Below, one piece after another: positions 25,495 to 33,586 of a stretch of DNA of 64,000 nucleotides (the first letter of the stretch is position 1; each line of letters starts with the position of its first letter). The stretch spans positions 310,001 through 374,000 of the forward strand of contig NZ_ALBQ01000011.1 of assembly GCF_000282895.1 (NCBI RefSeq). The letters are read 5' to 3'. Source of the DNA: Sphingomonas sp. ATCC 31555. Its GTDB lineage: Bacteria; Pseudomonadota; Alphaproteobacteria; Sphingomonadales; Sphingomonadaceae. The notes beneath the pieces were generated by a model that searched no databases, had not been told where the DNA came from, and worked only from the letters and a program-made list of their open reading frames with translations. The position numbers were made by a program, and so were the translations under genes.

Positions 25495-27153
25495 ATGTCC
25501 GATTCCCTGCTTGGCCTCGACGAACCGCCGCAGCCCGCAAAGGGCGAAGCCTATCGCGTGCTCGCCCGCAAATACCGGCCGCAGACGTTCAGCGCGCTGA
25601 TCGGTCAGGATGCGATGGTCACCACGCTGGGCAACGCGATCCGCCGCGACCGGCTGGCGCATGCCTTCCTGCTGACCGGCGTGCGCGGGGTGGGCAAGAC
25701 CTCCACCGCCCGGCTGATTGCCAAGGCGCTTAACTGCATCGGCCCGGACGGGCAGGGCGGTCCCACGATCGACCCGTGCGGAGTCTGCGAGCCGTGCCGC
25801 GCGATCGCCGAGGGGCGCCATATCGACGTGATCGAGATGGACGCCGCTAGCCATACCGGCGTCGACGACGTGCGCGAGATCATTGAGGCGTCGCGCTATG
25901 CGGCGGTTTCGGCGCGCTACAAGATCTACATCATCGACGAAGTCCACATGCTGTCGAAAAACGCGTTCAACGCGCTGCTGAAGACGCTGGAGGAGCCGCC
26001 GGGGCATGTGAAGTTCCTGTTCGCCACGACGGAAGTGAACAAGGTGCCGGTAACGGTGCTGTCGCGCTGCCAGCGCTTCGACCTGCGCCGCATTCCGGCC
26101 GAACTGCTCGCCGAGCATTTCGCGAAGGTTTGCGAGGCCGAGCAGGTCGAGGCCGAGCCCGAGGCGCTGGCGCTGGTCGCGCGTGCGGCGGAAGGCTCGG
26201 CGCGCGACGGGCTCTCGATCCTCGACCAGGCGATCGCGCATGCGGGACTGGAAGGCGAGGGGGTCAAGGCCCAGGCGGTGCGCCAGATGCTCGGCCTGTC
26301 CGATCGCGGCGCGAATCGCGACCTGTTCGGCAAGCTTATTGAAGGCCAGGCGCAGAAAGCGCTGGAGGGCCTGCGGGCGCAATATGATCTCGGTGTCGAT
26401 CCGCTGGCGGTGCTGCGCGCGCTGCTGGAGACGGTGCACGGCGTGACGCTGGTCAAGCTTGGCACGCACCGGCTTTCGGGCCAGTCGACCGAAGAGCGCG
26501 AGGCGATGGAGGGCTGGGCGAGCCGGCTGTCCTTCCCGGCGCTGCACCGGCTGTGGCAGTTGCTGCTGCGCGGGCATGACGAAGTCGCCAAGGCCGCCCT
26601 GCCGATCGAGGCGACCGAAATGGCGCTGTTGCGGGTGATCCATGCGGCGCAGCTTCCCGATCCGGGCGAGCTGGCGAAGCAGATCCTGAGCGGCAGCATC
26701 GCGGTGCCCGCTGGTGCGCCCGCCGCGGTCTCTGCGGAACCAACCGCGCCAGCGCCTGCCACGGTGCAGGAAGCTGGGCCGGTACTGCCGACCAACCTCA
26801 CCGAGCTTGCCGAGCATCTGGAGGCACATCGCCGTCTCCAGCTTGCGATGTTCGTCCGTGATTACATGCGGCCGGTGCGGTTCGAGGGCAGCGAGATCGA
26901 TTTTGGCGCGGCGCGGCCGCTGCCGCAGGATTTCGTGCGCGAGCTAGGTGGCGCGCTCAAGGACAGCACCGGCGTACATTGGAAGGTGACGCTCGTCGAG
27001 GGTGCCACCGCGATGACGCTGCGTGAGGAGCAGGCCGCCCGGCAGGCTGCGGAGCGCAATGCGGTGCTCGCCTCGCCAATCGTTGCCGCTGCGATGCAAG
27101 CTTTTCCAGACGCCGAGTTGATCGGCTGGACCAAGACCGGGAGTGACGGATGA
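25495..27153 (+). CDS. dnaX: DNA polymerase III subunit tau/gamma
   Basis: Clamp-loader ATPase of 552 residues (a GTG three bases earlier is also possible). Domain I shows Walker A GVRGVGKTSTARL, a zinc module (CIGPDG to CGVCEPCRAI), Walker B KIYIIDEVHMLS, and the sensor SRC in VTVLSRCQRFDLRR. A Pro/Ala linker near 415-430 leads to the tau-specific C-terminal domain ending LIGWTKTGSDG. No slippery A-rich frameshift site for a gamma form was noticed. It overlaps ybaB, the usual dnaX-ybaB pairing. Confidence 0.96.
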   Translation: MSDSLLGLDEPPQPAKGEAYRVLARKYRPQTFSALIGQDAMVTTLGNAIRRDRLAHAFLLTGVRGVGKTSTARLIAKALNCIGPDGQGGPTIDPCGVCEPCRAIAEGRHIDVIEMDAASHTGVDDVREIIEASRYAAVSARYKIYIIDEVHMLSKNAFNALLKTLEEPPGHVKFLFATTEVNKVPVTVLSRCQRFDLRRIPAELLAEHFAKVCEAEQVEAEPEALALVARAAEGSARDGLSILDQAIAHAGLEGEGVKAQAVRQMLGLSDRGANRDLFGKLIEGQAQKALEGLRAQYDLGVDPLAVLRALLETVHGVTLVKLGTHRLSGQSTEEREAMEGWASRLSFPALHRLWQLLLRGHDEVAKAALPIEATEMALLRVIHAAQLPDPGELAKQILSGSIAVPAGAPAAVSAEPTAPAPATVQEAGPVLPTNLTELAEHLEAHRRLQLAMFVRDYMRPVRFEGSEIDFGAARPLPQDFVRELGGALKDSTGVHWKVTLVEGATAMTLREEQAARQAAERNAVLASPIVAAAMQAFPDAELIGWTKTGSDG

Positions 27154-27473
27154 AGAGTCTCGAAGAAATCATGGCCATGGCGCAGAACGTCCAGGCCGAA
27201 CTCACCAAGGCGCAGGCAAGCCTCGACACCGTCGAGGTGGAGGGCGTTTCGGGCGGTGGGCTCGTCAAGGTGAAAGCCAGCGCGAAGGGGCGCATCATTG
27301 CCATCGACATCGATGATTCGCTGGTGAACGTCGGCGAGAAGACGATGCTCGAGGATCTGCTGGTCGCCGCGTTCAACGATGCGCGGGTAAAGGCCGACAC
27401 CGCTTCGCAGGAGGCGATGAGCAAGATGACAAGCGGCCTGCCGCTGCCGCCGGGGTTTAAGCTCCCGTTTTGA
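27150..27473 (+). CDS. ybaB: YbaB/EbfC family nucleoid-associated protein
   Basis: Small DNA-binding protein of 107 residues that dimerises through its helices. Sequence marks are MAQNVQAELTKAQASLDTVE, the beta core VEGVSGGGLVKVKASAKGRI, DDLLVAAFNDA-like region (EDLLVAAFNDARVKA) and the tail MTSGLPLPPGFKLPF. The start overlaps dnaX by four bases. Often next to recR, which is not seen here. Confidence 0.95.
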   Translation: MKSLEEIMAMAQNVQAELTKAQASLDTVEVEGVSGGGLVKVKASAKGRIIAIDIDDSLVNVGEKTMLEDLLVAAFNDARVKADTASQEAMSKMTSGLPLPPGFKLPF

Positions 27474-27486
27474 GACAAGGCTGCAG

Positions 27487-27512
27487 GGAACCATAGTTTA
27501 GCCCCCTCGGTT
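27487..27512 (+). promoter_or_regulatory. Candidate EcfG promoter
   Basis: GGAAC at 27487-27491, a 17-base spacer and GGTT at 27509-27512; consensus is GGAAC, 16-17 bases, CGTT, so one -10 base differs. It lies about 33 bases upstream of the ATG of the membrane protein at 27545, with the ribosome site between. Confidence 0.55.
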
Positions 27513-27544
27513 GCTGTCGCCAGGCACAATCAAGGAGAGAAACT

Positions 27545-27805
27545 ATGGCGGATCGTATCGTGGAAGACGGCGTGGCTGCGGATCGCGGCACGCACACCAC
27601 GGTGGTCGAGCGGCGCAGCGGTGGGGGTGCCGGCATGGCGCTGATCGGGCTGGCACTGCTGATCGCGGTGGTGGTCGGGGCGTTCTACCTGTTCAACCAG
27701 AATGCCCGCGAGAATGCCAAAACCGATGCGGTCACCAGCGCTGCGAGCAGCGTCGGCGATGCCGCGAAGGATGTCGGCGACGCGGCAAAGGACGCGGCGA
27801 AGTAA
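27545..27805 (+). CDS. Small membrane protein with alanine-rich repeat tail
   Basis: An 86-residue protein: polar N-terminus (MADRIVEDGVAADRG), one membrane helix (about 31-49, MALIGLALLIAVVVGAFYLF) and an Ala/Asp/Lys-rich tail with the repeats GDAAKDVGDAAKDAAK, which would form an amphipathic helix like late-embryogenesis or YtxH-type stress proteins. AAGGAGA precedes the ATG. The candidate EcfG promoter upstream suggests a stress role. No defined family assigned. Confidence 0.75.
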   Translation: MADRIVEDGVAADRGTHTTVVERRSGGGAGMALIGLALLIAVVVGAFYLFNQNARENAKTDAVTSAASSVGDAAKDVGDAAKDAAK

Positions 27806-27818
27806 GGTTTGATCGAAT

Positions 27819-27852
27819 GGCTGTCATCCCAGCGGAAGCCAGGATGACAGCC
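27819..27852. terminator. Bidirectional hairpin between convergent genes
   Basis: Perfect 11-base inverted repeat GGCTGTCATCC and GGATGACAGCC between the stress membrane gene and mtgA, both of which end here. The T tract is missing. The CATCC...GGATG arms look like the intergenic repeat at 41441. Confidence 0.55.
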
Positions 27853-27862
27853 TGAAAGCGGA

Positions 27863-28606
27863 TCACTTCAAGCAGCGATCCAACCCGCTTCCCGCGACCA
27901 CATGGATCCGCGCGTTGATCTTGTTCCCATAGCGACGGGTGAACCCTCTCGGGTCGATCGCCGCGCGCTTTTTGGGTAGTGGCAGGACGGCGGCGATCAG
28001 CGCCGCCTCACGGTCCGAGAGCCGCGACGCGTCGTGATGAAAATAGCGCATCGCACCGGCGTTCACACCATAGGTGCCGATGCCGGTCTCGGCGACATTG
28101 AGGTACACCTCCATGATCCGCCTTTTGCCCCAGATGTTCTCGATCAGCACGGTGAACCAGGCTTCCAGGCCTTTGCGGAAGTAACCGCCATTCTGCCACA
28201 GGAAGACGTTCTTCGCGGTCTGCTGGCTGATCGTCGATCCGCCTCGGATGCGGTGGCCGCCCTGGGCATTGCGCTGATACGCCTTTTCGATCGCCTCGAA
28301 GTCGAAGCCACGATGCTGGCAGAAGCGGGCGTCCTCGGCGGCGATCACCGCGCGCGCCATGCTCGGGTCGATGCGCTTGAGCGACATCCAGTCCTTGGTC
28401 GCGCCGTGGCCTGCAAGCACGTCGCCGATCATCGTCCAGGTGATCGGTGGCGGCACGAAGCGGTAGAGCGTGACCATCAGCAGCGACAGCAGCACGAAGC
28501 CGAGCACAAGCTGAACCCCCAGCACGAACAGGCGGCGCCACCAGGGCTTGCGCGCCTTAGCGGGGGAGCGGCGAGGGGAGGAGGCGCGGGCGCGATTCTT
28601 CGTCAC
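27863..28606 (-). CDS. mtgA: Monofunctional peptidoglycan glycosyltransferase MtgA
   Basis: Family 51 glycosyltransferase that polymerises lipid II into glycan strands. One N-terminal membrane helix (LFVLGVQLVLGFVLLSLLMV) precedes the GT51 domain with the catalytic motifs AAEDARFCQHRGFD, RGGSTISQQTAKNVFL and KRRIMEVYLNVAETG. I chose the GTG at 28606 (247 residues); a TTG at 28642 also opens the frame, but it lies in the loop of a hairpin. It follows rpoH on the same strand. Confidence 0.9.
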   Translation of the reverse strand: MTKNRARASSPRRSPAKARKPWWRRLFVLGVQLVLGFVLLSLLMVTLYRFVPPPITWTMIGDVLAGHGATKDWMSLKRIDPSMARAVIAAEDARFCQHRGFDFEAIEKAYQRNAQGGHRIRGGSTISQQTAKNVFLWQNGGYFRKGLEAWFTVLIENIWGKRRIMEVYLNVAETGIGTYGVNAGAMRYFHHDASRLSDREAALIAAVLPLPKKRAAIDPRGFTRRYGNKINARIHVVAGSGLDRCLK

Positions 28607-28630
28607 CGCACCGCCATGCCCCAGCCGGGG

Positions 28631-28657
28631 CGGTTCCCGCAACCGGTGCGGGAACCG
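28631..28657 (-). terminator. Hairpin between rpoH and mtgA
   Basis: Perfect 11-base inverted repeat CGGTTCCCGCA and TGCGGGAACCG with a five-base loop, starting nine bases after the rpoH stop on the minus strand. No T run follows, so it may attenuate rather than end read-through into mtgA. Confidence 0.5.
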
Positions 28658-28665
28658 TTGAGCGA

Positions 28666-29571
28666 TCAGTGGGCGGCGATCAGGCGGCGGTCGCCCGCCA
28701 GACGCATCATCGCCTTTTGCAGCTTCTCGAACGCCCGCACCTCAATCTGGCGGACGCGCTCGCGCGATACGCCATAGACCTGGCTCAGTTCCTCGAGCGT
28801 CTTGGGATCGTCGGTCAGGCGACGCTCGGTGAGGATATGCTTCTCACGTTCGTTCAGGTCCTCCATCGCCGACACGAGCATTTCGTGGCGGACATCGGCT
28901 TCCTGTGCGTCGGCGACGGCTTCGTCCTGCAGCGGACCCTCGTCGGCCAGCCAATCCTGCCACTGGCTTTCGCCGTCCTCGCGCATCGGCACGTTGAGCG
29001 AGGTATCCCCGCCCATCGCCATGCGGCGGTTCATCGAGGTGACCTCTTCCTCCGTCACGCCCAGATCGGTGGCGATCTTGGCGAGATGTTCGGGCGAAAG
29101 GTCGCCATCCTCGAACGCGTCGAGCTTGGCCTTCATCCTGCGCAGGTTGAAGAACAGCTTCTTCTGCGCGGCGGTGGTGCCCATCTTCACCAGGCTCCAC
29201 GAACGCAGGATGAATTCCTGGATCGAGGCGCGGATCCACCACATGGCATAGGTGGCGAGGCGGAAGCCGCGATCGGGCTCGAACTTCTTCACGCCCTGCA
29301 TCAGGCCGATATTACCCTCGGAGATCAGCTCCGACACGGGCAGGCCATAGCCGCGATAGCCCATCGCGATCTTCGCCACGAGGCGAAGGTGCGAGGTGAC
29401 CAGCTGCGCCGCCGCATCGGTATCGCCATGCTCCTGGAACCGCTTGGCAAGCATATATTCCTGCTCGGGGCTCAGGATCGGAAATTTCTTGATCTCGGCC
29501 AGATAGCGATTGAGGCTCGCCTCGCCGCCGAGCGCGGGGATCGTCGCGGGGACGTTGCTGCCGCTAGCCAT
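28666..29571 (-). CDS. rpoH: Heat-shock sigma factor RpoH (sigma-32)
   Basis: Sigma-70 family factor of 301 residues for heat-shock genes. Region 2 reads LRLVAKIAMGYRGYGLPVSE, EGNIGLMQGVKKFEPDRGFR and LATYAMWWIRASIQEFILRS. The RpoH-specific box is present as AAQKKLFFNLRRMKAKL. Region 4 ends YGVSRERVRQIEVRAFEKLQ. Start ATG at 29571 has GGGAGAAACG upstream. A chaperone-controlled stability is known for the family. Confidence 0.96.
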   Translation of the reverse strand: MASGSNVPATIPALGGEASLNRYLAEIKKFPILSPEQEYMLAKRFQEHGDTDAAAQLVTSHLRLVAKIAMGYRGYGLPVSELISEGNIGLMQGVKKFEPDRGFRLATYAMWWIRASIQEFILRSWSLVKMGTTAAQKKLFFNLRRMKAKLDAFEDGDLSPEHLAKIATDLGVTEEEVTSMNRRMAMGGDTSLNVPMREDGESQWQDWLADEGPLQDEAVADAQEADVRHEMLVSAMEDLNEREKHILTERRLTDDPKTLEELSQVYGVSRERVRQIEVRAFEKLQKAMMRLAGDRRLIAAH

Positions 29572-29628
29572 GATCGTTTCTCCCTTTCCTTCGGGTGCCG
29601 GTCCGGCTGGGACGCGAGCACCGAAAAC

Positions 29629-30585
29629 TCATACGACAAGCTGGTTGAACAGTTCCTGCATGTCAGCAGGCATTTCGCTTTCGAACGCTAAAGCGTTACC
29701 ATTTATCGGGTGGATGAACCCGAGACGCGCCGCATGCAAGGCCTGGCGCTGGAAACCCAAGGTTGCCAAAAGTCCGCGATGGCCGGAACGCATGCTTCCA
29801 TATAGAGGATCCCCTACCAGGGGATGGCCGATCGAAGCCATATGCACGCGCACCTGATGCGTCCGCCCCGTCTCAAGCCGACATTCTATCAGCGTCGCAT
29901 CGCGAAGTTCACGAAGTCTGCGCATATGGGTGATCGCGTGCTTCCCGTGACCGGGCGGGCAGATCGCGATTTTCTTGCGGTTGGCTGGCGATCGGGCCAG
30001 CGGTGCATCCACCGTGCGGCTTGCCGTGCGCACCACGCCGCTGGCGATCGCCAGATAGCGCCGGTCGATGCTGTGCGTCTTGAACTGCGCCGCCAGCCCG
30101 ACATGCGCGGGATCCGTCTTGGCGGCGATCATCAGGCCCGAAGTGTCCTTGTCGATCCGGTGGACAATGCCCGGTCGAGCCACGCCGCCGATACCCGAAA
30201 GCTGGCCGGTACAATGGTGGAGCAACGCGTTGACCAGCGTTCCGTCGAGATTGCCTGCCGCGGGATGGACGACCAGGCCCGCCGGCTTGTCGATCACGAT
30301 CAGATGCTCGTCTTCGAACACCACGTTCAGCGGAATGTCCTGCGCTTCATTGTGCGCGGGCTTGGGATCCGGCACGGCCACCTGAAACAGTGCGCCGCCG
30401 CTGGCCTTGCGCGCGGGATCGCGGGCAAGCGCGCCATCGGGGCCGGTGACGGCGCCGGAGGAGATCAGCGCCTTCAGCCGCTCGCGGGAAAAGGTGGGCA
30501 GGGCATCGGCGAGCGCGCGGTCCAGCCGCCAGCCATGTGCGCCTTCCGCGATCCGCGCTTCTAAGATGGAAACCCCCTGATTCAT
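29629..30585 (-). CDS. rluD: RluA-family pseudouridine synthase (RluD-like)
   Basis: Ribosomal large-subunit pseudouridine synthase, 318 residues. It has an N-terminal S4 RNA-binding domain (WRLDRALADALPTFSRERLK), the catalytic RluA motif GIVHRIDKDTSGLMIAAKT with the active Asp, and the C-terminal GRTHQVRVHMASIGHPLVGD. RluD assignment (23S positions in helix 69) fits the S4 domain and length but is not certain against RluC/RluA. Its start is only 12 bases from the divergent JAMM gene. Confidence 0.88.
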   Translation of the reverse strand: MNQGVSILEARIAEGAHGWRLDRALADALPTFSRERLKALISSGAVTGPDGALARDPARKASGGALFQVAVPDPKPAHNEAQDIPLNVVFEDEHLIVIDKPAGLVVHPAAGNLDGTLVNALLHHCTGQLSGIGGVARPGIVHRIDKDTSGLMIAAKTDPAHVGLAAQFKTHSIDRRYLAIASGVVRTASRTVDAPLARSPANRKKIAICPPGHGKHAITHMRRLRELRDATLIECRLETGRTHQVRVHMASIGHPLVGDPLYGSMRSGHRGLLATLGFQRQALHAARLGFIHPINGNALAFESEMPADMQELFNQLVV

Positions 30586-30597
30586 GTTTTACCGGAA

Positions 30598-31005
30598 ATG
30601 GGCATGGGCGTTACGATTTCAAGATCTATACTGGACGGTATGAAAAAAGCTTCGGCTGTCGCTTGGCCGCGGGAGGCATGCGGCCTCCTGTTTGGCGAAA
30701 GCGGCGCTATCAACGCCTTTCGCGAGGTTCGCAACGTAGCCGAGCGCCCCGAAACCCATTTCGAGCTGGACCCGGCAGCGCTATTTGCCGCCCTGCGGGC
30801 GCAGCGCGAGGGCGGTCCAAGGGTGATCGGCTACTGGCACTCGCATCCGAGCGGCAGTGCGGCGCCGTCCATAACCGACGCCACGATGGCAGCGCCCGAC
30901 GGCAAGCTCTGGGTCATCCTTGGCGGCGACGAGGTCCGCTGCTGGCGCGCCGGCATTGCGGGGCTGCATGACCGATTTGCGCCCGTGCAGCTTATGGCCA
31001 TTTGA
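30598..31005 (+). CDS. JAMM/MPN+ metalloprotease domain protein
   Basis: A 135-residue Mov34/MPN+ protein. The JAMM zinc motif is complete: Glu in REACGLLFGE, then YWHSHPSGSAAPSITDATM giving H-x-H-P-x(6-7)-S-x-x-D. Bacterial members remove C-terminal residues from ubiquitin-like sulfur carriers (for example in cysteine biosynthesis), but no such carrier or E1-like gene is near. ATG at 30598 is used; ATGs at 30604 and 30640 are alternatives, though the latter would cut the first beta strand VTISRSILDGM. Confidence 0.85.
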   Translation: MGMGVTISRSILDGMKKASAVAWPREACGLLFGESGAINAFREVRNVAERPETHFELDPAALFAALRAQREGGPRVIGYWHSHPSGSAAPSITDATMAAPDGKLWVILGGDEVRCWRAGIAGLHDRFAPVQLMAI

Positions 31006-31016
31006 AAGAGTGCCGT

Positions 31017-32144
31017 TCAGGCCGAACTTTCTTCACCGATGGTGGCAGGCCGCAAAAGCGCAATCGGCGGCAGCGCCGCTTCTTCCGCAGCGCTTGGTTG
31101 GCGTGTCGCGCCTCTTCGAAGCTTGAGACGCACGCCGATCCAGGCGCGGATGCGCCCGTCTGCCACAGCCGCGCCATGGGCGATGGGGAGCATAACGACC
31201 ACGAACATCGCCATGGAAGCAAGCGGCGACAGCCCGGCCTGCGTCAGGATCGGTAATATCAAGGCGATCAACGGCGCGTGCAGGGCGTAAAGGGGGTACG
31301 AAAGGTTTCCCAACAGCCTGAAGCAGCCGGCGACGCCCGGTCGCGCTTCGAGGCAGATCCCCGCCAGCAGCAATGCCGGAAAGGCAATGAACACGATCAG
31401 CAACTGCACCATCGGGCGCAAGGACACGGGCGTCGGCATCAGCAGGAGTGCGATCAAGCCAAGCAGCGGGAGCGGTGCCAGCCAGGAAGCACGCCGGTGG
31501 TGCAGCGGCAGCACGCGATAGATCAGCATGCCGCCGATGAAGGAAAAGGCGGTGCGGGCCGCGCCGAACGGCGCGCTGGTCCAGAGCCACCCCGAATCCA
31601 TGTAGAGGGGAGGCGCGATTCTGCTGGCAAGATAGACGGCGGCCACCGCCATCACGATCGCCAGCACCGGCAGGCGCAAGCGCCAGAGGATCACCGCAAA
31701 GGCTACGTTGATCGCCAGTTCGAAGAACAGCGACCAGGTCGGCATGTTGAGTGGGAACATGGTGGCGGTGCACGGCGAGGGCAGCATCAGCGCACCGAAT
31801 AGCGAACTGCACATAAGAACCCCCGCGCTCATCGCCCGGTCGTCGTGCAGCGCGGATGCGATCGCTTGCTTGCCGATCCCCAGCACGCAGGCGGCGGCGT
31901 AGAGCGGGAACAGCCGGACCATGCGCATTGCCATGAAGCGGGCGGGCGACAAGCCTTCGGCGAGCTGGCGGTGATAGCTGAAGGCAATGACGAAACCACT
32001 GAGCAGGAAGAAGAAATCGACGGCGAGATAGCCAGCAAAGGTTGTGCTGCCATGGCGCTGCATAAGATGATAGGCGACGACAAATATAGCTGCGACACCA
32101 CGCATGCCATCCAACGTATCAAATCGCTGATCAAGCCGGCTCAT
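31017..32144 (-). CDS. Acyltransferase 3 family membrane protein
   Basis: Polytopic membrane acyltransferase (O-acetyltransferase type) of 375 residues with about ten hydrophobic helices. The N-terminal family motif RFDTLDGMRGVAAIFVVAYH includes the likely catalytic His, and ARFMAMRMVRLFPLYAA is the next conserved block. Such enzymes acetylate polysaccharide or lipid. It is transcribed alone and preceded by two adjacent palindromes and an AT-rich region. Confidence 0.9.
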   Translation of the reverse strand: MSRLDQRFDTLDGMRGVAAIFVVAYHLMQRHGSTTFAGYLAVDFFFLLSGFVIAFSYHRQLAEGLSPARFMAMRMVRLFPLYAAACVLGIGKQAIASALHDDRAMSAGVLMCSSLFGALMLPSPCTATMFPLNMPTWSLFFELAINVAFAVILWRLRLPVLAIVMAVAAVYLASRIAPPLYMDSGWLWTSAPFGAARTAFSFIGGMLIYRVLPLHHRRASWLAPLPLLGLIALLLMPTPVSLRPMVQLLIVFIAFPALLLAGICLEARPGVAGCFRLLGNLSYPLYALHAPLIALILPILTQAGLSPLASMAMFVVVMLPIAHGAAVADGRIRAWIGVRLKLRRGATRQPSAAEEAALPPIALLRPATIGEESSA

Positions 32145-32176
32145 GATATGATATCGATTTCGCTTGAAGGTTGTGG

Positions 32177-32206
32177 GTTAAATGAATTTAACCGTTGCAT
32201 TGCAAC
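32177..32206. promoter_or_regulatory. Two adjacent palindromes upstream of the acyltransferase
   Basis: GTTAAATGAATTTAAC (7-base arms) is followed one base later by GTTGCATTGCAAC (6-base arms). They lie 33-62 bases upstream of the acyltransferase start, a normal operator position. The binding protein is unknown. Confidence 0.55.
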
Positions 32207-32459
32207 GATAGTATGGATGACTTGCGATGAATGGAGAGAACATGTCAATGTATATGGCGTGACTGAGAAAAATATTTTGCTGCAGTGCACCCTGCGCTGG
32301 TTTTCTCACCCCTGATCCGGCCCGGCGGCCATAGCGGTTTGGGCGCGCAGCCCTTTCCTTCCGGCCAGCACATTCGCTCCGCACGCACCTGCGCGTGTCG
32401 ACAAGTGCCGCCATAGAGGGTTGGAATGTTTCAAACCATTGCTCATTTCAGGCGCGGCC

Positions 32460-32485
32460 GGAACGATCGGATAGGGTCTGTCGTT
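32460..32485 (+). promoter_or_regulatory. EcfG (general stress) promoter
   Basis: A full match to the EcfG consensus: GGAAC at 32460-32464, a 17-base spacer, CGTT at 32482-32485. The predicted transcript would start near 32492, about 20 bases before the ATG of the downstream 47-residue membrane protein. Confidence 0.75.
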
Positions 32486-32513
32486 GGGTAGCTGGTTTCA
32501 GGGAGTGCCGACG

Positions 32514-32657
32514 ATGCTTTGGACGCTGGTTATCATTCTTATCGTGCTGTGGTTGCTCGGGTTCTCGTTCCACATCGCTGGCGGAATCATCCACATCCTG
32601 CTTGTGATCGCGCTGGTGATCGGTCTGATCCAGCTGTTCACCGGCCGCAGAGTATAG
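32514..32657 (+). CDS. lmo0937-type (DUF5670-like) small membrane protein
   Basis: A 47-residue protein with two hydrophobic helices: MLWTLVIILIVLWLLGFSF, then HIAGGIIHILLVIALVIGL, ending IQLFTGRRV. This is the layout of the lmo0937/DUF5670 family, common small membrane proteins linked to stress in many bacteria. GGGAG precedes the ATG by eight bases. Placed right behind a perfect EcfG promoter, it is a likely member of the general stress regulon. Confidence 0.85.
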   Translation: MLWTLVIILIVLWLLGFSFHIAGGIIHILLVIALVIGLIQLFTGRRV

Positions 32658-32854
32658 TCCAGGCGCCCGGCCGGCGATCGATTGCCGGCCGGGCGACGGC
32701 ATCTGAACAAATGTCGTGATCGCCTAGCTTTATCGCCCTTGTTCCCGAAACCATTTGTCCCGCGGAAGCTTCCAATGGTGCGTGCTGCCTGCCGGGATGC
32801 TTGCAGCTTTTCATCCGCTGCGCCAAAGGGGTGCCAACCGGGAGCCGTATTGCC

Positions 32855-33499
32855 TTGAACATCAGCCCTACCGAATTCGCGAGTCTGCTTTGTTCTCGTT
32901 TGTGCCACGACCTGCTCAGTCCGGTCGGCGCGCTGAACAATGGTCTGGAGCTGCTGGCCGATGAGCATGATCCCGAAATGCGCGCCCGGTGCTTGGAACT
33001 GCTCAGCGAAAGCGCGCGCGCTAGCGCCAACAAGCTGAAATTCTTCCGTCTTGCATTCGGCGCGGCCGGTGGCTTCGGCGAGACGGTGGACACGCGCGAG
33101 GCGCAGGCGGCGCTGGAAGGACTGTTCGGCGACAACCACCGCGTGAAGATCGGCTGGATGGTCGAGGAACCCGTGATGGCGAAGCAGGCGATCAAGGTGC
33201 TGCTCAACCTGGCACTGATCGGTGGCGACGCTCTGATCCGCGGCGGCCAGCTGGATATCGGCGCCGAGACCCATGAGGGCATGATCGAAATCGTCATCCG
33301 TGCGGATGGCCCCCGCATCGTGCTCGATCCGGAACTGCGTAGCGCGCTAGCCGGTGGCCGCGAGGAAATGGCGATCACCCCGCGCGCGGCGGCTGCCTAT
33401 CTCGCGCACGAATTGGTGCTTCAGCATGGCGGCGAGCTGCAGGTGAGCCCGCCTGAATCCGACGTGCTGCTGTTCGGCGCTTCCTTCCCGATCGGCTGA
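32855..33499 (+). CDS. chpT: Histidine phosphotransferase ChpT
   Basis: Phosphotransfer protein of 214 residues that in alphaproteobacteria relays phosphate from CckA to CtrA and CpdR. The dimerisation helix with its His is FASLLCSRLCHDLLSPVG followed by ALNNGLELLADE; the C-terminal half is a degenerate ATPase fold (VLLNLALIGGDALIRGG), as usual for ChpT. The TTG at 32855 gives the expected short N-terminus and has GGGAG upstream; GTG 32831 and TTG 32801 are alternatives. It directly precedes cheA. Confidence 0.87.
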   Translation: MNISPTEFASLLCSRLCHDLLSPVGALNNGLELLADEHDPEMRARCLELLSESARASANKLKFFRLAFGAAGGFGETVDTREAQAALEGLFGDNHRVKIGWMVEEPVMAKQAIKVLLNLALIGGDALIRGGQLDIGAETHEGMIEIVIRADGPRIVLDPELRSALAGGREEMAITPRAAAAYLAHELVLQHGGELQVSPPESDVLLFGASFPIG

Positions 33500-33586
33500 T
33501 CGGTGGTTCGCCGCGGCCGCGCGGTTCTAACCGGGAATTAACCCACGCTCCCCCATGGTGCATCCGGAAATTTCCACCGGGGCCCC

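Larger units (their letters stand above)
32145..32513. other. AT-richer intergenic region with regulatory sites
   Basis: About 370 bases between divergent genes. The left half is AT rich and holds two adjacent palindromes (32177-32206); the right half holds an EcfG-type promoter (32460-32485) for the small membrane gene. No ORF is supportable. Confidence 0.6.

Noticed and set aside
28604..28642. Upstream TTG start for mtgA
   Set aside because: The codon lies in the loop of a perfect hairpin and has no ribosome site; GTG 28606 is more likely.
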